Shown here: positions 10,872 to 19,369 of the stretch, piece by piece
Position numbering within the stretch: position 1 is the first letter of the stretch
How the letters are laid out: each line of letters opens with the position of its first letter
DNA from: Streptomyces lateritius
Lineage (GTDB): Bacteria > Actinomycetota > Actinomycetes > Streptomycetales > Streptomycetaceae
Length of the DNA: 40,823 bases
Reading direction: 5' to 3'
NCBI RefSeq assembly: GCF_014649715.1
Contig: NZ_BMTO01000009.1
Coordinates: forward strand, 340,672 to 381,494
The notes under the pieces: model-generated
The model's input: only the letters and a program-made list of their open reading frames with translations
Told to the model about the DNA's origin: nothing
The model's database searches: none
Made by a program: the position numbers and the translations under genes

Positions 10872-11276
10872 TTACTCCGCGGTGTTCACCATCGACGCCG
10901 CCGCGTACGTCAGGTAGTTCCACAGCTGCTGCTCGTGGTCGGGAGCGAGGGCCAGCTCGTCCACGGCCGCCCGCATGTGGCGCAGCCAGGCGTCGTGAGC
11001 GGCCTTGTCGACGGTGAACGGGGCGTGCCGCATGCGCAGGCGAGGGTGGCCGCGGTGGTCGCTGTAGGTGCGGGGGCCGCCCCAGTACTGCATCAGGAAG
11101 AGCACGAGCCGCTCCTCCGCCGGGCCGAGGTTCTCCTCGGGGTACATCGGGCGCAGCAGGGGGTCCTCCGCGACTCCCTCGTAGAAGCGGCGGACGAGCC
11201 GCCGGAAGGTCTCCTCGCCACCCACCTGCTCGTAGAAGGTCTGCTCCTGAAGCGTGCCGCGCGGAATCTCGTTCAC
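10872..11276 (-). CDS. glbO: Group II truncated haemoglobin (trHbO)
   Basis: The 134-residue protein is co-linear with mycobacterial trHbO. The haem-pocket residues are in place: Tyr B10 at 32 (RRFYEG), Tyr CD1 at 45 (MYPEEN), proximal His F8 at 84 (RMRHAPF) and Trp G8 at 97 (HDAWLRH). The family motif QYWGGPRTYS occurs around 63-72. Such globins bind O2 and NO and are linked to oxygen delivery at the membrane, or to NO or peroxide detoxification. The gene stands alone, in the same orientation as the transporter operon downstream but separated by about 145 bases, and diverges from the methyltransferase gene. Confidence 0.95.
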   Translation of the reverse strand: MNEIPRGTLQEQTFYEQVGGEETFRRLVRRFYEGVAEDPLLRPMYPEENLGPAEERLVLFLMQYWGGPRTYSDHRGHPRLRMRHAPFTVDKAAHDAWLRHMRAAVDELALAPDHEQQLWNYLTYAAASMVNTAE

Positions 11277-11390
11277 CGTTCCATCGTCTCAGATGACCCG
11301 GCCGAGGACCGGAGGTCTAGGACCACAGGCTCCGGGACCTGAAGGCCCGGGCCACTCGCCTCCCTCCCCGCCGCGCAGGAGAGTGGAGGC

Positions 11391-12365
11391 ATGGGCGGAC
11401 ACGTGGACGGCTTCGCCGAGGAGGCCGCGCGGGCGCGACGGGCTCTCGTGCGGGAGATCGAGGCGTACGGCGCGCTGCGCGACCAGGCCTGGCGCGCGGC
11501 CTTCTCCGAGGTCCCCCGCCACCTGTTCGTCCCCTCCTACTGCGTCTCCGGGACCGGCGGTTACGAGCGGCTCCGGTCCGGTCACCCCGACCCCGCCCGC
11601 CGGGCCCGCTGGCTGCGCGGGGCCTACCGCGACGAGCCGCTGGCCACGCGTGTACGGGACGGGGAGCTGGTCTCCTCCTCCAGCCAGCCGTCCCTCATGG
11701 CCGAGATGCTGGAGGCGCTGGACGTACGGGACGGTCAGGACGTCCTGGAGATCGGCGCCGGCACCGGCTACAACGCCGCCTTGCTCAGCCATCGGCTCGG
11801 CGCGGAACACGTCACCACCGTGGACCTGGACGAGGAGATCACCGAGTCCGCCCGCACCCATCTCGCCGCCGTCGGGTACAAGCCGACCGTGATCACCGGC
11901 GACGGCGCCCGAGGCTGCCCCGACCGCGCGCCCTTCGACCGGATCATCGCCACCTGCACCCTGCCGTCGATCCCGTACGCCTGGCTCACCCAGTGCCGTC
12001 CCGGCGCCCTCGTCCTGACCCCGCTGTCCACCGGGCTGGTGCTGCTGCGGGTGCGCGACGCCGCTCACGCGGAGGGGCGGTTCCTGGCCACCCCGGCGTA
12101 CTTCGTCGCCCTGCGCGGCGGCAACGCCCGCTTCCCGCGCGCACGGCCGATGGGGCTGCCCCGGCCGGCGTACGAGGACGACCGGTTCCGGTTCCTGTTC
12201 ACGCTGGCGGCGGAGAGCCTGGACGCGCGCGAAGCGCTCGCGCTCTGGCAGCGCGAGGGCCGGCCGGAGCGGGAGCGCTTCGGGGTGACGGTGAGCGAGG
12301 GGCGGCAGTGGGCCTGGCTGGACGACCCCGAGGGGCCGTACGCCTGGCCACTGCCGAGCGGATGA
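11391..12365 (+). CDS. SAM-dependent methyltransferase, protein-L-isoaspartate O-methyltransferase-like
   Basis: The 324-residue protein has an N-terminal helical region, then the PIMT-type sequence SSSSQPSLMAEMLEAL (95-110) that in the family precedes the SAM site, and motif I VLEIGAGTGYNAALL (118-132). An acidic residue for the SAM ribose lies in VTTVDLDEEI (141-150). A family-type ending FDRIIATCTLPSIPYAWL follows. The region after about 220 is unlike enzymatic PIMT and may set substrate choice; Streptomyces carry several such paralogues, some in peptide modification. Only 11 bases separate its stop from the convergent FHA gene, so no long terminator fits between them. The target could be isoaspartyl residues or a dedicated substrate. 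Confidence 0.85.
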   Translation: MGGHVDGFAEEAARARRALVREIEAYGALRDQAWRAAFSEVPRHLFVPSYCVSGTGGYERLRSGHPDPARRARWLRGAYRDEPLATRVRDGELVSSSSQPSLMAEMLEALDVRDGQDVLEIGAGTGYNAALLSHRLGAEHVTTVDLDEEITESARTHLAAVGYKPTVITGDGARGCPDRAPFDRIIATCTLPSIPYAWLTQCRPGALVLTPLSTGLVLLRVRDAAHAEGRFLATPAYFVALRGGNARFPRARPMGLPRPAYEDDRFRFLFTLAAESLDAREALALWQREGRPERERFGVTVSEGRQWAWLDDPEGPYAWPLPSG

Positions 12366-12376
12366 TCCGCCAACCG

Positions 12377-13651
12377 CTATCCGCGACGGATCGTGATCGT
12401 CGTCCAGGCGCCGACGTGCACCCGGTCGCCGTCCTGCAGGGCGACGGGCACGTACGGCTGGATCGGCTCCTCGGCGCCGTTGATCGTGGTGCCGTTGGTG
12501 GAGTTCTGGTCCACCACCGCCCACGATCCGTCCGGCTGCTGCACCAGCACGGCGTGCTGGTGCGAGACGCCCGGGTCCTCCGGCGGCACGGACAGATCGA
12601 TGTCGGGCGACTCGCCGGTGGAGTGCCGGCGGCGCCCGATGCTGACCTGGTTGCCCTGGAGCGGCAGATGCTGCTCGGGGGAGTAGGCGGGCAGGTTCAG
12701 GCCCGTCGCCTCGGGACCGCTGCGCTGCATCATCGCCAGGAAGTACTCGCGGTCCGGGCCGATGAAGGCGGACCACCCCCTGGGCGCCTGCTGCTGCGGC
12801 GGCTGCGGCGGCTGGTACTGCTGCTGCGGAGCCTGCTGCTGGGGCTGCTGGGGCGCGTGCTGCTGCGGAGCCTGCTGGTGGGCCTGGGCCTGGGGCTGCT
12901 GCTGCGGCGCCTGCGGTCTCTGCGGCTGCTGGGGCTGCGAGGGCGGCGGCAGCATCCAGTCGTCGTCCGGGCGCGAGGGTGCCTGCGGCTGCTGCGGCGG
13001 TGCCTGCGGAGGGCCCTGGAGGAACGACGGAGGCGGAGGCGGCGGCCCCTGCTGGAACCCCTGCGCGTGCTGAGGCGGCTCGGGCGCCTGGGAGGGTGGC
13101 GGTCCCTGCTGCATCGGCGGGCGCTGCGGCGGCGCCTGCTGGTGCGTGGGGTCGGCGGACAGCGGCTCCGCCGGCCGGTTCATCTGCGAGGGCCGCGAGG
13201 CCTGGTACTCGTACGGATCGGACTGCTGCGGCTGCCGCGGAGGCTGGGGCTGCTGCTGCTGCTGGTGCTGCGGCGGGCGCGGCGGCGACTGGAACCCCGG
13301 CGGCAGGTTGAGCCCGGGCGGCGGGCTCTGCTGCGCGGACGGCGGGGCCACCGGCGTGTAGGAGGTCGCCGTGTTGGTCTGGAAGTTCCAGCGGCACTCC
13401 TCGCAGAACGGCGCCATGGCCTCGCGCGGGGTACGGCACTGCGGGCAGAGCTCCGCCTGGGCGGTCGCGTTCGGGTCGTATCCACCCGGGGCGGGACCGG
13501 ACCCGGCCGGGCCGGGATATCCGTACGCGGGCGGCGGCGGGGGAGGCGGCGGTACGGCACCCGCCGGCGCACCCGCCCCGGCCATGCGATGGCCGCAGAC
13601 CTCGCACCAGTCGTCGGAGACCGACTGGTGTCCGTTCGGGCAGGTCGGCAT
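12377..13651 (-). CDS. FHA-domain protein with N-terminal zinc ribbons and Pro/Gln-rich linker
   Basis: The 424-residue protein is probably a phosphothreonine reader. Two zinc-binding motifs come first: Cys4/Cys16/Cys19 with a His (6 or 21), and CPQC...CEEC (Cys69, Cys72, Cys83, Cys86). A Pro/Gln-rich, presumably disordered linker spans about 95-315. The FHA domain at about 329-424 keeps the phosphate-binding motifs GRR (339-341), SHQHA (363-367) and NSTNG with Asn383. It is last in the PknG operon, 44 bases after the VWA gene. In mycobacteria the PknG client is the FHA protein GarA. This protein differs by its zinc ribbons and linker, and I see no GarA-like Thr-Thr phosphosite before the FHA domain, so it is an analogue rather than GarA itself. 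Confidence 0.88.
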   Translation of the reverse strand: MPTCPNGHQSVSDDWCEVCGHRMAGAGAPAGAVPPPPPPPPAYGYPGPAGSGPAPGGYDPNATAQAELCPQCRTPREAMAPFCEECRWNFQTNTATSYTPVAPPSAQQSPPPGLNLPPGFQSPPRPPQHQQQQQPQPPRQPQQSDPYEYQASRPSQMNRPAEPLSADPTHQQAPPQRPPMQQGPPPSQAPEPPQHAQGFQQGPPPPPPSFLQGPPQAPPQQPQAPSRPDDDWMLPPPSQPQQPQRPQAPQQQPQAQAHQQAPQQHAPQQPQQQAPQQQYQPPQPPQQQAPRGWSAFIGPDREYFLAMMQRSGPEATGLNLPAYSPEQHLPLQGNQVSIGRRRHSTGESPDIDLSVPPEDPGVSHQHAVLVQQPDGSWAVVDQNSTNGTTINGAEEPIQPYVPVALQDGDRVHVGAWTTITIRRG

Positions 13652-13695
13652 GTCGGTGCTTCCCCCTCTCGTCGTCCGGCTCCCTGGCCGGCGGG

Positions 13696-15033
13696 CTACT
13701 TCTTGACGCGAACGGTCTTGGTGGAGCGGGTCTCGAGAGTCATCTCGTCCGCTTCCGCGACCTTCGCCTTCAAACGCACAGTACCCGTCGCCGCGTCCAC
13801 GACGTCCACCACCTTCGAAAGCAGTTTCGCGGTGTCCGCGTTGCCCGAGGCCGCCGCCAGCTGCACCGCGCGGCCCAGTTTGGCGGTCGCCCCGTCATGG
13901 TCACCGGCCTTGCGGGCGTCCAGTCCCTGCTGGATGACCTGGGCCAGTTCGGCCTGTCCGGTGTAGTGGGCGACCTGCGGATTGATCGAGGTGGACATCG
14001 CCATGTCGTCCGTCCACACCGCCCGCACCAGGCCCTGGCCGAGCGTCGTCGGGGCGCCTCCCGCCGGGTCCGGGACGATCAGCGAGACCCGGGCGGCGAG
14101 CATCTCCTGGCCGATCCCGGCCTGCGGCACCCGGACGCAGACGTGGTAGTCGCGCGACTCGTCGCCCCACGAGCCGGTCGGGTAGTCCCCGGCGCGCGGT
14201 CCCGCCTCCGTGCGGCGCCCGGTCAGGTCCTCCACCGTCGGCGCCACCTGCTTCACGAACGCGATCTCGACCCCGACCGGAGTCCACAGGCGCAGCGCGA
14301 CATCCGCCACCTCCTTGCCCATGGCGTTCTCCATCATCGTGGTGAAGTCCGCGGCGAGGCCGCTCGGATCGGCGACGATGTCGGCCGTGCCGAGCAGCGC
14401 GGAGGCGATGCCGGTGACCTCCTTGACCTCCCAGTCCGTCCCGACACCGCGCGCGTCACAGGTGAAACGGCCCGCGCAGGCGTCCAGCGCGGCCCGCAGG
14501 TCCTCCGGCGACTCGTGCTCGTTGCGGCCGTCGGTGAGCAGGATGCCGTGCCGGATGGACACCTCGGCGGAGCCGAGGAGCCGGTCGGCGAGCCGCAGCC
14601 AGGTGCCGATCGCCGTACCGCCGCCGGCGCTCAGCCGGCGCAGCGCGTCCTTGGCCTGGCCCCGGGTGTCCGGCCCGGCGACGGCGAGCCGGCCGTTGCC
14701 GGGGTAGACCTGCTGCGCCAGGTGCGTACCGGCGACCACGGCGAAGGAGACCCCGTCGCGCAGGGTGTCGATGGCGGCGGCCGTGGCCTCCCGGGCGTTG
14801 CGCATCTTCGTCGGCGGGTACTCCATCGAGCCGGAGCAGTCGACCATGATCACCACGGCGGCGTCGGCGCCGTCGGCATCGTGCCCAGCGAGCACCGCGC
14901 CGCCGGTGGTGCCGCCGCCGGTCGAGGTGACCGTGACGATGGCGCTGACCTCACGCCCGCCCTCCGGCAGGAATTCGTTCTGGTACACGTCCACCGAGAA
15001 CTGCGGCACGTTCGACTTGGAGAAGTTCGCCAT
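13696..15033 (-). CDS. VWA-domain protein of the PknG operon
   Basis: The 445-residue soluble protein contains a von Willebrand A domain from about residue 58. Its MIDAS motif DCSGS (65-69) is complete, followed by TAIGTWLRLAD and LLTDGRNEHE segments that supply further metal ligands. A beta-rich region comes after the VWA fold, and the C-terminal part (about 360-445) contains helices like tetratricopeptide units (LDARKAGDHDGATAKLGRAV). The ATG has GAGGAG nine bases upstream. VWA proteins with an intact MIDAS usually act as metal-dependent scaffolds. Between a PP2C and an FHA gene, this one is a candidate scaffold or phosphorylation target. An 80-base gap separates it from the phosphatase. 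Confidence 0.88.
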   Translation of the reverse strand: MANFSKSNVPQFSVDVYQNEFLPEGGREVSAIVTVTSTGGGTTGGAVLAGHDADGADAAVVIMVDCSGSMEYPPTKMRNAREATAAAIDTLRDGVSFAVVAGTHLAQQVYPGNGRLAVAGPDTRGQAKDALRRLSAGGGTAIGTWLRLADRLLGSAEVSIRHGILLTDGRNEHESPEDLRAALDACAGRFTCDARGVGTDWEVKEVTGIASALLGTADIVADPSGLAADFTTMMENAMGKEVADVALRLWTPVGVEIAFVKQVAPTVEDLTGRRTEAGPRAGDYPTGSWGDESRDYHVCVRVPQAGIGQEMLAARVSLIVPDPAGGAPTTLGQGLVRAVWTDDMAMSTSINPQVAHYTGQAELAQVIQQGLDARKAGDHDGATAKLGRAVQLAAASGNADTAKLLSKVVDVVDAATGTVRLKAKVAEADEMTLETRSTKTVRVKK

Positions 15034-15113
15034 CTGATTCGGCTCCTCGACAACAACGGCGTGTACGGAACGGCGTGTACGGGACAGCGTGTACGGACGG
15101 GGACCGGCGGGGG

Positions 15114-16700
15114 TCAGGCCGATCCTGCCCCTTGCGGCGAGAGGGTGAACGGCAGCAGCGCCACCGTTACGTTGTCGTGGCCACCGCCGTCCAGGGCGTG
15201 GCCGACCAGCACCTGGGCGCCGTGCAGCAGGCGCCCCGTGGCGTCCGCCGGTACGACCCGGGCCATGTCGTCGGCGGCCTCCGCGTAGTTCCAGAGCCCG
15301 TCGGTGCAGACCACGACGACTCCGGGGCGGTCGGGCTTGAACGCGGAGGTGTGCGGCTCCAGTTCGTACGCGTCGGCACCGAGCCAGCCCGTGATGGCGT
15401 GGGCGCGCTCGTCCGCGTACGCCTCGGCCTCGTTCATCAGCCCCGCCGCCACCATCTGGGCCGCCCAGGAGTCGTCCTGGGTGAGGCGGGCGGGTGGGGA
15501 GGTGCGGTCGTCCGGCACCCAGTAGACCCGGCTGTCGCCGACCCAGCCGACGATCAGCAGGCCGTCGGCGACGACCGCGCCGACGATGGTGCAGGCGGGG
15601 GCGTTCTGGTGGCGGTGCGGATCGTGCTCCATGGCGCCCTGGCCGGGCTCCTCGGCGAGCGCGTTGACCGCCTCGGCCGCCGCGACGATCGCCTCGTGCA
15701 TGGCCTGCTGCGGGTGGGTGCCCCGGGGGAGCGCGTCGAGCAGCGACTGGTTGGCCGCCTGCGCGGCGGCGGCGGAGGCCTCGTCGGGGCGGGTCGCCGA
15801 GGAGACGCCGTCGCAGACGATCGCCAGGGTGGCGGGAGAGCCGTCGGGCAGTGCGGTGGCGGAGACGGCGAAGGCGTCCTCGTTGCGGTGGTGGCGCAGG
15901 CCCCGGTCGCTGACGGCGGCCACGGTGGAGAGCTCCTGCTCCATGTGGTCGCGCTCGCGCGGCTGCGCGTGCCCGCAGTTCTCGCAGTAGCCGTCGGGAT
16001 CCACGTGCCCGGCCCGGCAGGCGACGCACAGCTTCGTCCCGGCCGGCGGGGTGGTGGTCCGCGGGTCGGCCACCGGCTGCGGTGGTGCCGACTGCGGGGG
16101 CGCGGGCTGCGCGGCGGCGGCCCGGGGGTCGGGTGCGGCGAGCGCGAAGTCCCCGTCGGCGGTGGGGACCGGCGCGGGGACGGTGCCCTCGGCGAGGGCC
16201 GCCAGACCGTCGCCGGACGTCGCCGCGGCGTGTGGCCCGTCCGTGCGGACCGGAATCGTCGGCAGGTCCCGCGCGGGCGGCGCCGCCGGCACCTCGGGCA
16301 CCTGCGGCTGGGACGCCTGCGCCTGTGCCTGGAACGCCTGCGGCCCTTGCGCCTGCGCCGCCGGCACCTGCGGTTGGGACGCCCGCGCCTGTGCCTGGGC
16401 GCCGGGGGCGCCGTGCGCGGGTGGTGTCGTCGGAAGGTCGTGGCCGCCCGAGTCCGTGCCCGGGAGGTCACCCGGGTGCTGGGTCGACGTGGAGAGCGAG
16501 CCCGGCTCGCGCGCCGGCGGCTCCGGCCAGCTCACCGGCGTACCGATCGCCACCGTCGGACGGTCGGGCTCCGGCGCCGCCGCCGGTACGGCCGACAGGT
16601 CGTATCCGCACGCGCCGCAGAAACGGTCACCCGACTCCAGCGGTTCCGCGCAGCCCGGGCAGGCGGAGAAGTCGTGCTGGGGCATCTGGGACATACTCAC
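15114..16700 (-). CDS. PP2C-family Ser/Thr phosphatase with two zinc ribbons
   Basis: The 528-residue protein begins with a zinc ribbon (Cys14, 17, 28, 31), then a long Pro/Ala/Gln linker with repeats of the ASQPQVP type, a second ribbon (Cys225, 228, 239, 242) and the PP2C domain (about 255-520). Metal-site motifs are present: RNEDAF, VCDG, VGDSRVY, CTDGLW and GGHDNVT. The usual DGMGG is DGVSS here, keeping the ligand Asp and the Gly. The GTG at 16700 overlaps the kinase stop as GTGA; the ATG at 16694 is the alternative and costs two residues. The likely role is to remove phosphates placed by the adjacent PknG kinase, on the FHA or VWA protein or on the kinase itself. Confidence 0.9.
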   Translation of the reverse strand: MSMSQMPQHDFSACPGCAEPLESGDRFCGACGYDLSAVPAAAPEPDRPTVAIGTPVSWPEPPAREPGSLSTSTQHPGDLPGTDSGGHDLPTTPPAHGAPGAQAQARASQPQVPAAQAQGPQAFQAQAQASQPQVPEVPAAPPARDLPTIPVRTDGPHAAATSGDGLAALAEGTVPAPVPTADGDFALAAPDPRAAAAQPAPPQSAPPQPVADPRTTTPPAGTKLCVACRAGHVDPDGYCENCGHAQPRERDHMEQELSTVAAVSDRGLRHHRNEDAFAVSATALPDGSPATLAIVCDGVSSATRPDEASAAAAQAANQSLLDALPRGTHPQQAMHEAIVAAAEAVNALAEEPGQGAMEHDPHRHQNAPACTIVGAVVADGLLIVGWVGDSRVYWVPDDRTSPPARLTQDDSWAAQMVAAGLMNEAEAYADERAHAITGWLGADAYELEPHTSAFKPDRPGVVVVCTDGLWNYAEAADDMARVVPADATGRLLHGAQVLVGHALDGGGHDNVTVALLPFTLSPQGAGSA

Positions 16701-19357
16701 ACCCACGTCCGGGGGCGGAAACGGTTGGCCCGCTCCACCAGTTCGATCCTCTCCTCGCCCCGCTGAGCGAGCCGGGCGAGCACCCGGTACGAGCGTTCGA
16801 GGCCGAAGCGCAGTCCGCGCTCGTCCAGTTCACTGCCGAGCAGCAGCGTGCCGCCGGGCCCCGCTCCGGGACTCCCGGAGAGTACCCAGTCGAGCGCCGT
16901 GCCGAGGACCTCCGTCGACAACCGCTCCCGGCGCACCGCGTCCAGACCGAAGCCCTGGAGAGCGGAGACCTGGGCCGCGGCCGCCGTCAGGTCCTCACCG
17001 AGCGGCTCGTGCGCCGCACGCCGCCGCAACCGCGCCCGCACGGTGGCGACCCTGGCCGCCGTGTAGTGGATGGACGCCTCCGGTACGGATTCCAGGGTCC
17101 GTACGGCTCCGGTGCGGTCGCCGGCCGCCAGCCGCACCCGGGCGAGCCCGAACGCGGCGCTGACGTAGCTCGGGTCGGTCGCCCACACCAGGCGGTAGTA
17201 CTCGGCGGCGTTGTCCAGCTGGCCGAGCACCTCGGCGCAGATGCCGAGGGCCAGCTTCGGCGCGGGCTCTCCCGGGAAGGCGTCGTAGATCGCGTCGAAG
17301 GAGAGCGCCGCGTTCTCGTGGTCGCCGGTGACCAGCGAGCTGACGCCCCGGTACCAGACCACCCGCCAGTCGTCGGGGTACTGCTCCTCCAGCGCGGCGA
17401 GCGCGCCCGTCGCGGCCCCCAGGTCGCCCATCTCCAGGCGGGCCCGCAGTTCGCGCAGGCGCAGTTCCACGGAGGGCGCCGGCGCGGAGTGCAGCGCGCT
17501 GATCAGCTCGGCGGGCGCGGAGGCCATCAGACCGGCGAGGAAACCGGCGTTCGGGTCGCCCGGGTCCACGCGCGGTACGGGCAGCGCGAGCGAGGCGGCC
17601 CGCCCGTCGAGAGGCCGCAGGAACGCGCCCGCGCCGGGTGCCGCCCCGGACGCCAGGGCTCCAGGCACAGCTCCAGGCACAGCCCCCGCCACCGCTCCGG
17701 GACCGGGCACAGCCCCCGCCACCGCTCCGGGACCGGGCACAGCCCCCGCCACCGCTCCGGGACCGGGCACAGCCCCCGCCACCGCTCCGGGACCGGGCAC
17801 CGCCCCCGTCGGCGCGCCACCGCCCCGCTTCCGGCCGCCGCCCGGCCGGCGCGCGCCGAGCAGGGAGACGTCCTCCGTCTGCTCCGCGAACAACTCCGTG
17901 TCCGTCACGCGCACTTCCGTGCCGAACAGCGTCGAGAGCGCCGGGCGTGGACGGCCCGACTGGAGGGCGACGACCTCGCGCAGGACGCCCGTCAGCTGGT
18001 CGGCCATCTCCTGCGCGGAGGCGAACCGGCGGCCCGGGTCCGGGTCCGTCGCGCGGACCAGGAGACGGTAGAACGACTCGTACGTCCGGAAGACCTCGAT
18101 GTGCTCCGGGTCGGGCAGCGAGTCGACGAAGACGTTCGTGTAGCCCTGGAAGTCGAAGGTCAGCACGGCCAGTGTGCGCGCCACCGTGTAGAGGTCGCTC
18201 GCCACCGAGGGGCCGACCTCGGCCACCTCCGGTGCCTGGTAGCCGACCGTCCCGTAGATCGCGGACTCGTCGTCGTCCATCCGCCGGACCGCGCCCATGT
18301 CGATCAGCTTGAGCTGGTCCTCGGTCTGGATCGCGTTGTCGACCTTGAAGTCGCAGTACAGCAGGTTCCTGCTGTGCAGGTGCCCGAGCGCCTCCAGGGC
18401 CTCGATCCCGTACGCGCACGCCTGCTCCACCGGCAGCGGATCGCGCCGCCCGTCCGCCGTGCGGCGGTCGTTGGCGATCTCCTTGAGCGACTTGCCGCCG
18501 ACGTACTCCATGACGATGTAGCCGTCCAGGGAGCCCGTGCGCTGGTCGAGGTGCTCGACGAAGTTGTAGATCCGGACGATGTTGGAGTGCTCGATCTCGG
18601 CGAGGAAGCGGCGCTCGGAGATCGCCGCGGCCATCGCGTCCTGGTCACCGGTGTCGAGGAGACCCTTGAGGACCACCCACCGGTCCGAGACCGCCCGGTC
18701 CACGGCGAGGTAGATCCAGCCGAGACCGCCGTGCGCGAGACAGCCGGCGACTTCGTACTGCCCGTGCACGATGTCCCCGCCGCGCAGCTTCGGCACGAAG
18801 GAGTACGGGTGCCCGCACTTGGTGCAGAAACCCTCCGTGCGGCCCGGCCGGTCCCCTCGGGAACGGCCCACCGGAGCCCCGCAGTCGGAGCGCGAGCAGA
18901 ATCGCTTCCGCTCGGGGACCTCGGGTTTCTCCATCACCGCCGCGCGCGGATCGGGACGCGGCACCTCCGGGATCGACACCAGGCCCGCGCCCAGCCGGTT
19001 CCGCCCGGACTGCGCGGTCGAGGAGCCCGAGCTGCGCACGGAGACCGAACGGCCGGTGCTGCCACCCGACAGCGAACGCGACAGACGGCCGGAGACCGAC
19101 CGGCGCGAGGTCGAGGAGCGCGAGGAGCGCGAGCTGGACCGGGACGAGGCGCGCGAACCGGACCGGGAGGAGCTGAAGCCCGCACCGGCCCTGCCGGGCA
19201 CCGCCATTCCGGTCGGCGTGGACGCGAGAAGGCCGCCGGGCGCGACCACCGGGGCGAGCCCGCAGGTGTCGCAGTACAGCTCGCCGCCGCCCATGTCCTC
19301 GTACGACCCCTCGCACGACGGACGCTGACAGGTGCTCACCACTGCCTCCCCGCTCAC
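16697..19357 (-). CDS. pknG: PknG-type serine/threonine protein kinase
   Basis: The 886-residue protein starts with a zinc motif (Cys10, 15, 29, 32) and a Ser/Arg-rich stretch (about 62-114). A rubredoxin-like Cys4 site (154, 159, 178, 181) follows, then the kinase domain (about 196-460) and a TPR domain (about 600-880). This is the order in mycobacterial PknG. The G-loop is HGGLGW and the ATP-binding Lys is Lys231. The catalytic loop is YCDFKVDN with Asp336, and DMG (Asp353) replaces DFG; the non-RD loop is typical of PknG. A 30-base tandem repeat inserts Ala/Gly/Pro/Val-rich decapeptides between kinase and TPR. The GTG overlaps the upstream stop; a GTG at 19339 is equally supported because the start region is duplicated. 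There is no membrane segment, so it probably depends on GlnX for input. Confidence 0.93.
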   Translation of the reverse strand: MSGEAVVSTCQRPSCEGSYEDMGGGELYCDTCGLAPVVAPGGLLASTPTGMAVPGRAGAGFSSSRSGSRASSRSSSRSSRSSTSRRSVSGRLSRSLSGGSTGRSVSVRSSGSSTAQSGRNRLGAGLVSIPEVPRPDPRAAVMEKPEVPERKRFCSRSDCGAPVGRSRGDRPGRTEGFCTKCGHPYSFVPKLRGGDIVHGQYEVAGCLAHGGLGWIYLAVDRAVSDRWVVLKGLLDTGDQDAMAAAISERRFLAEIEHSNIVRIYNFVEHLDQRTGSLDGYIVMEYVGGKSLKEIANDRRTADGRRDPLPVEQACAYGIEALEALGHLHSRNLLYCDFKVDNAIQTEDQLKLIDMGAVRRMDDDESAIYGTVGYQAPEVAEVGPSVASDLYTVARTLAVLTFDFQGYTNVFVDSLPDPEHIEVFRTYESFYRLLVRATDPDPGRRFASAQEMADQLTGVLREVVALQSGRPRPALSTLFGTEVRVTDTELFAEQTEDVSLLGARRPGGGRKRGGGAPTGAVPGPGAVAGAVPGPGAVAGAVPGPGAVAGAVPGPGAVAGAVPGAVPGALASGAAPGAGAFLRPLDGRAASLALPVPRVDPGDPNAGFLAGLMASAPAELISALHSAPAPSVELRLRELRARLEMGDLGAATGALAALEEQYPDDWRVVWYRGVSSLVTGDHENAALSFDAIYDAFPGEPAPKLALGICAEVLGQLDNAAEYYRLVWATDPSYVSAAFGLARVRLAAGDRTGAVRTLESVPEASIHYTAARVATVRARLRRRAAHEPLGEDLTAAAAQVSALQGFGLDAVRRERLSTEVLGTALDWVLSGSPGAGPGGTLLLGSELDERGLRFGLERSYRVLARLAQRGEERIELVERANRFRPRTWV
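17691..17810 (-). repeat. 30-base tandem repeat inside pknG, four copies
   Basis: Four head-to-tail 30-base units start at 17691, 17721, 17751 and 17781. The first three are identical and the last differs at two bases; a partial degenerate copy precedes them (about 17660-17690). Each unit encodes ten residues of the form GAVPGPGAVA, forming a flexible hinge between kinase and TPR domains. A unit length divisible by three lets copy number vary without a frameshift. Confidence 0.95.
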
Positions 19358-19369
19358 CACTGACTCCCC
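19334..19369 (-). repeat. 18-base tandem duplication covering the pknG ribosome site and start
   Basis: Two adjacent 18-base units (19334-19351 and 19352-19369) match at 17 of 18 positions. Each contains a GGGGAG ribosome-binding sequence followed five to six bases later by GTGGTGAGC. pknG therefore has two in-frame GTG starts of similar strength, at 19357 and 19339, differing by six residues. The upstream gene's stop lies in the first-read copy. Confidence 0.9.

Noticed and set aside
11391..12365. Methyltransferase plus neighbours as a modified-peptide (lanthipeptide or graspetide) cluster
   Set aside because: PIMT-like enzymes occur in such clusters, but no precursor peptide, ATP-grasp or lanthionine synthetase gene is nearby.
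12762..13361. Cys/Gly-rich plus-strand peptides that look like small metallothionein-like proteins
   Set aside because: They are the antisense reading of the Pro/Gln repeat linker of the FHA gene; CTGCTGCGGC repeats give CysCysGly in that frame.
17691..17810. CRISPR array
   Set aside because: The 30-base units are directly adjacent with no spacers and lie in frame inside pknG.
16082..19363. Plus-strand open frame of over 1000 codons antisense to the phosphatase and pknG genes
   Set aside because: No domain and compositionally biased translation. The minus-strand frames carry intact kinase and PP2C motifs.
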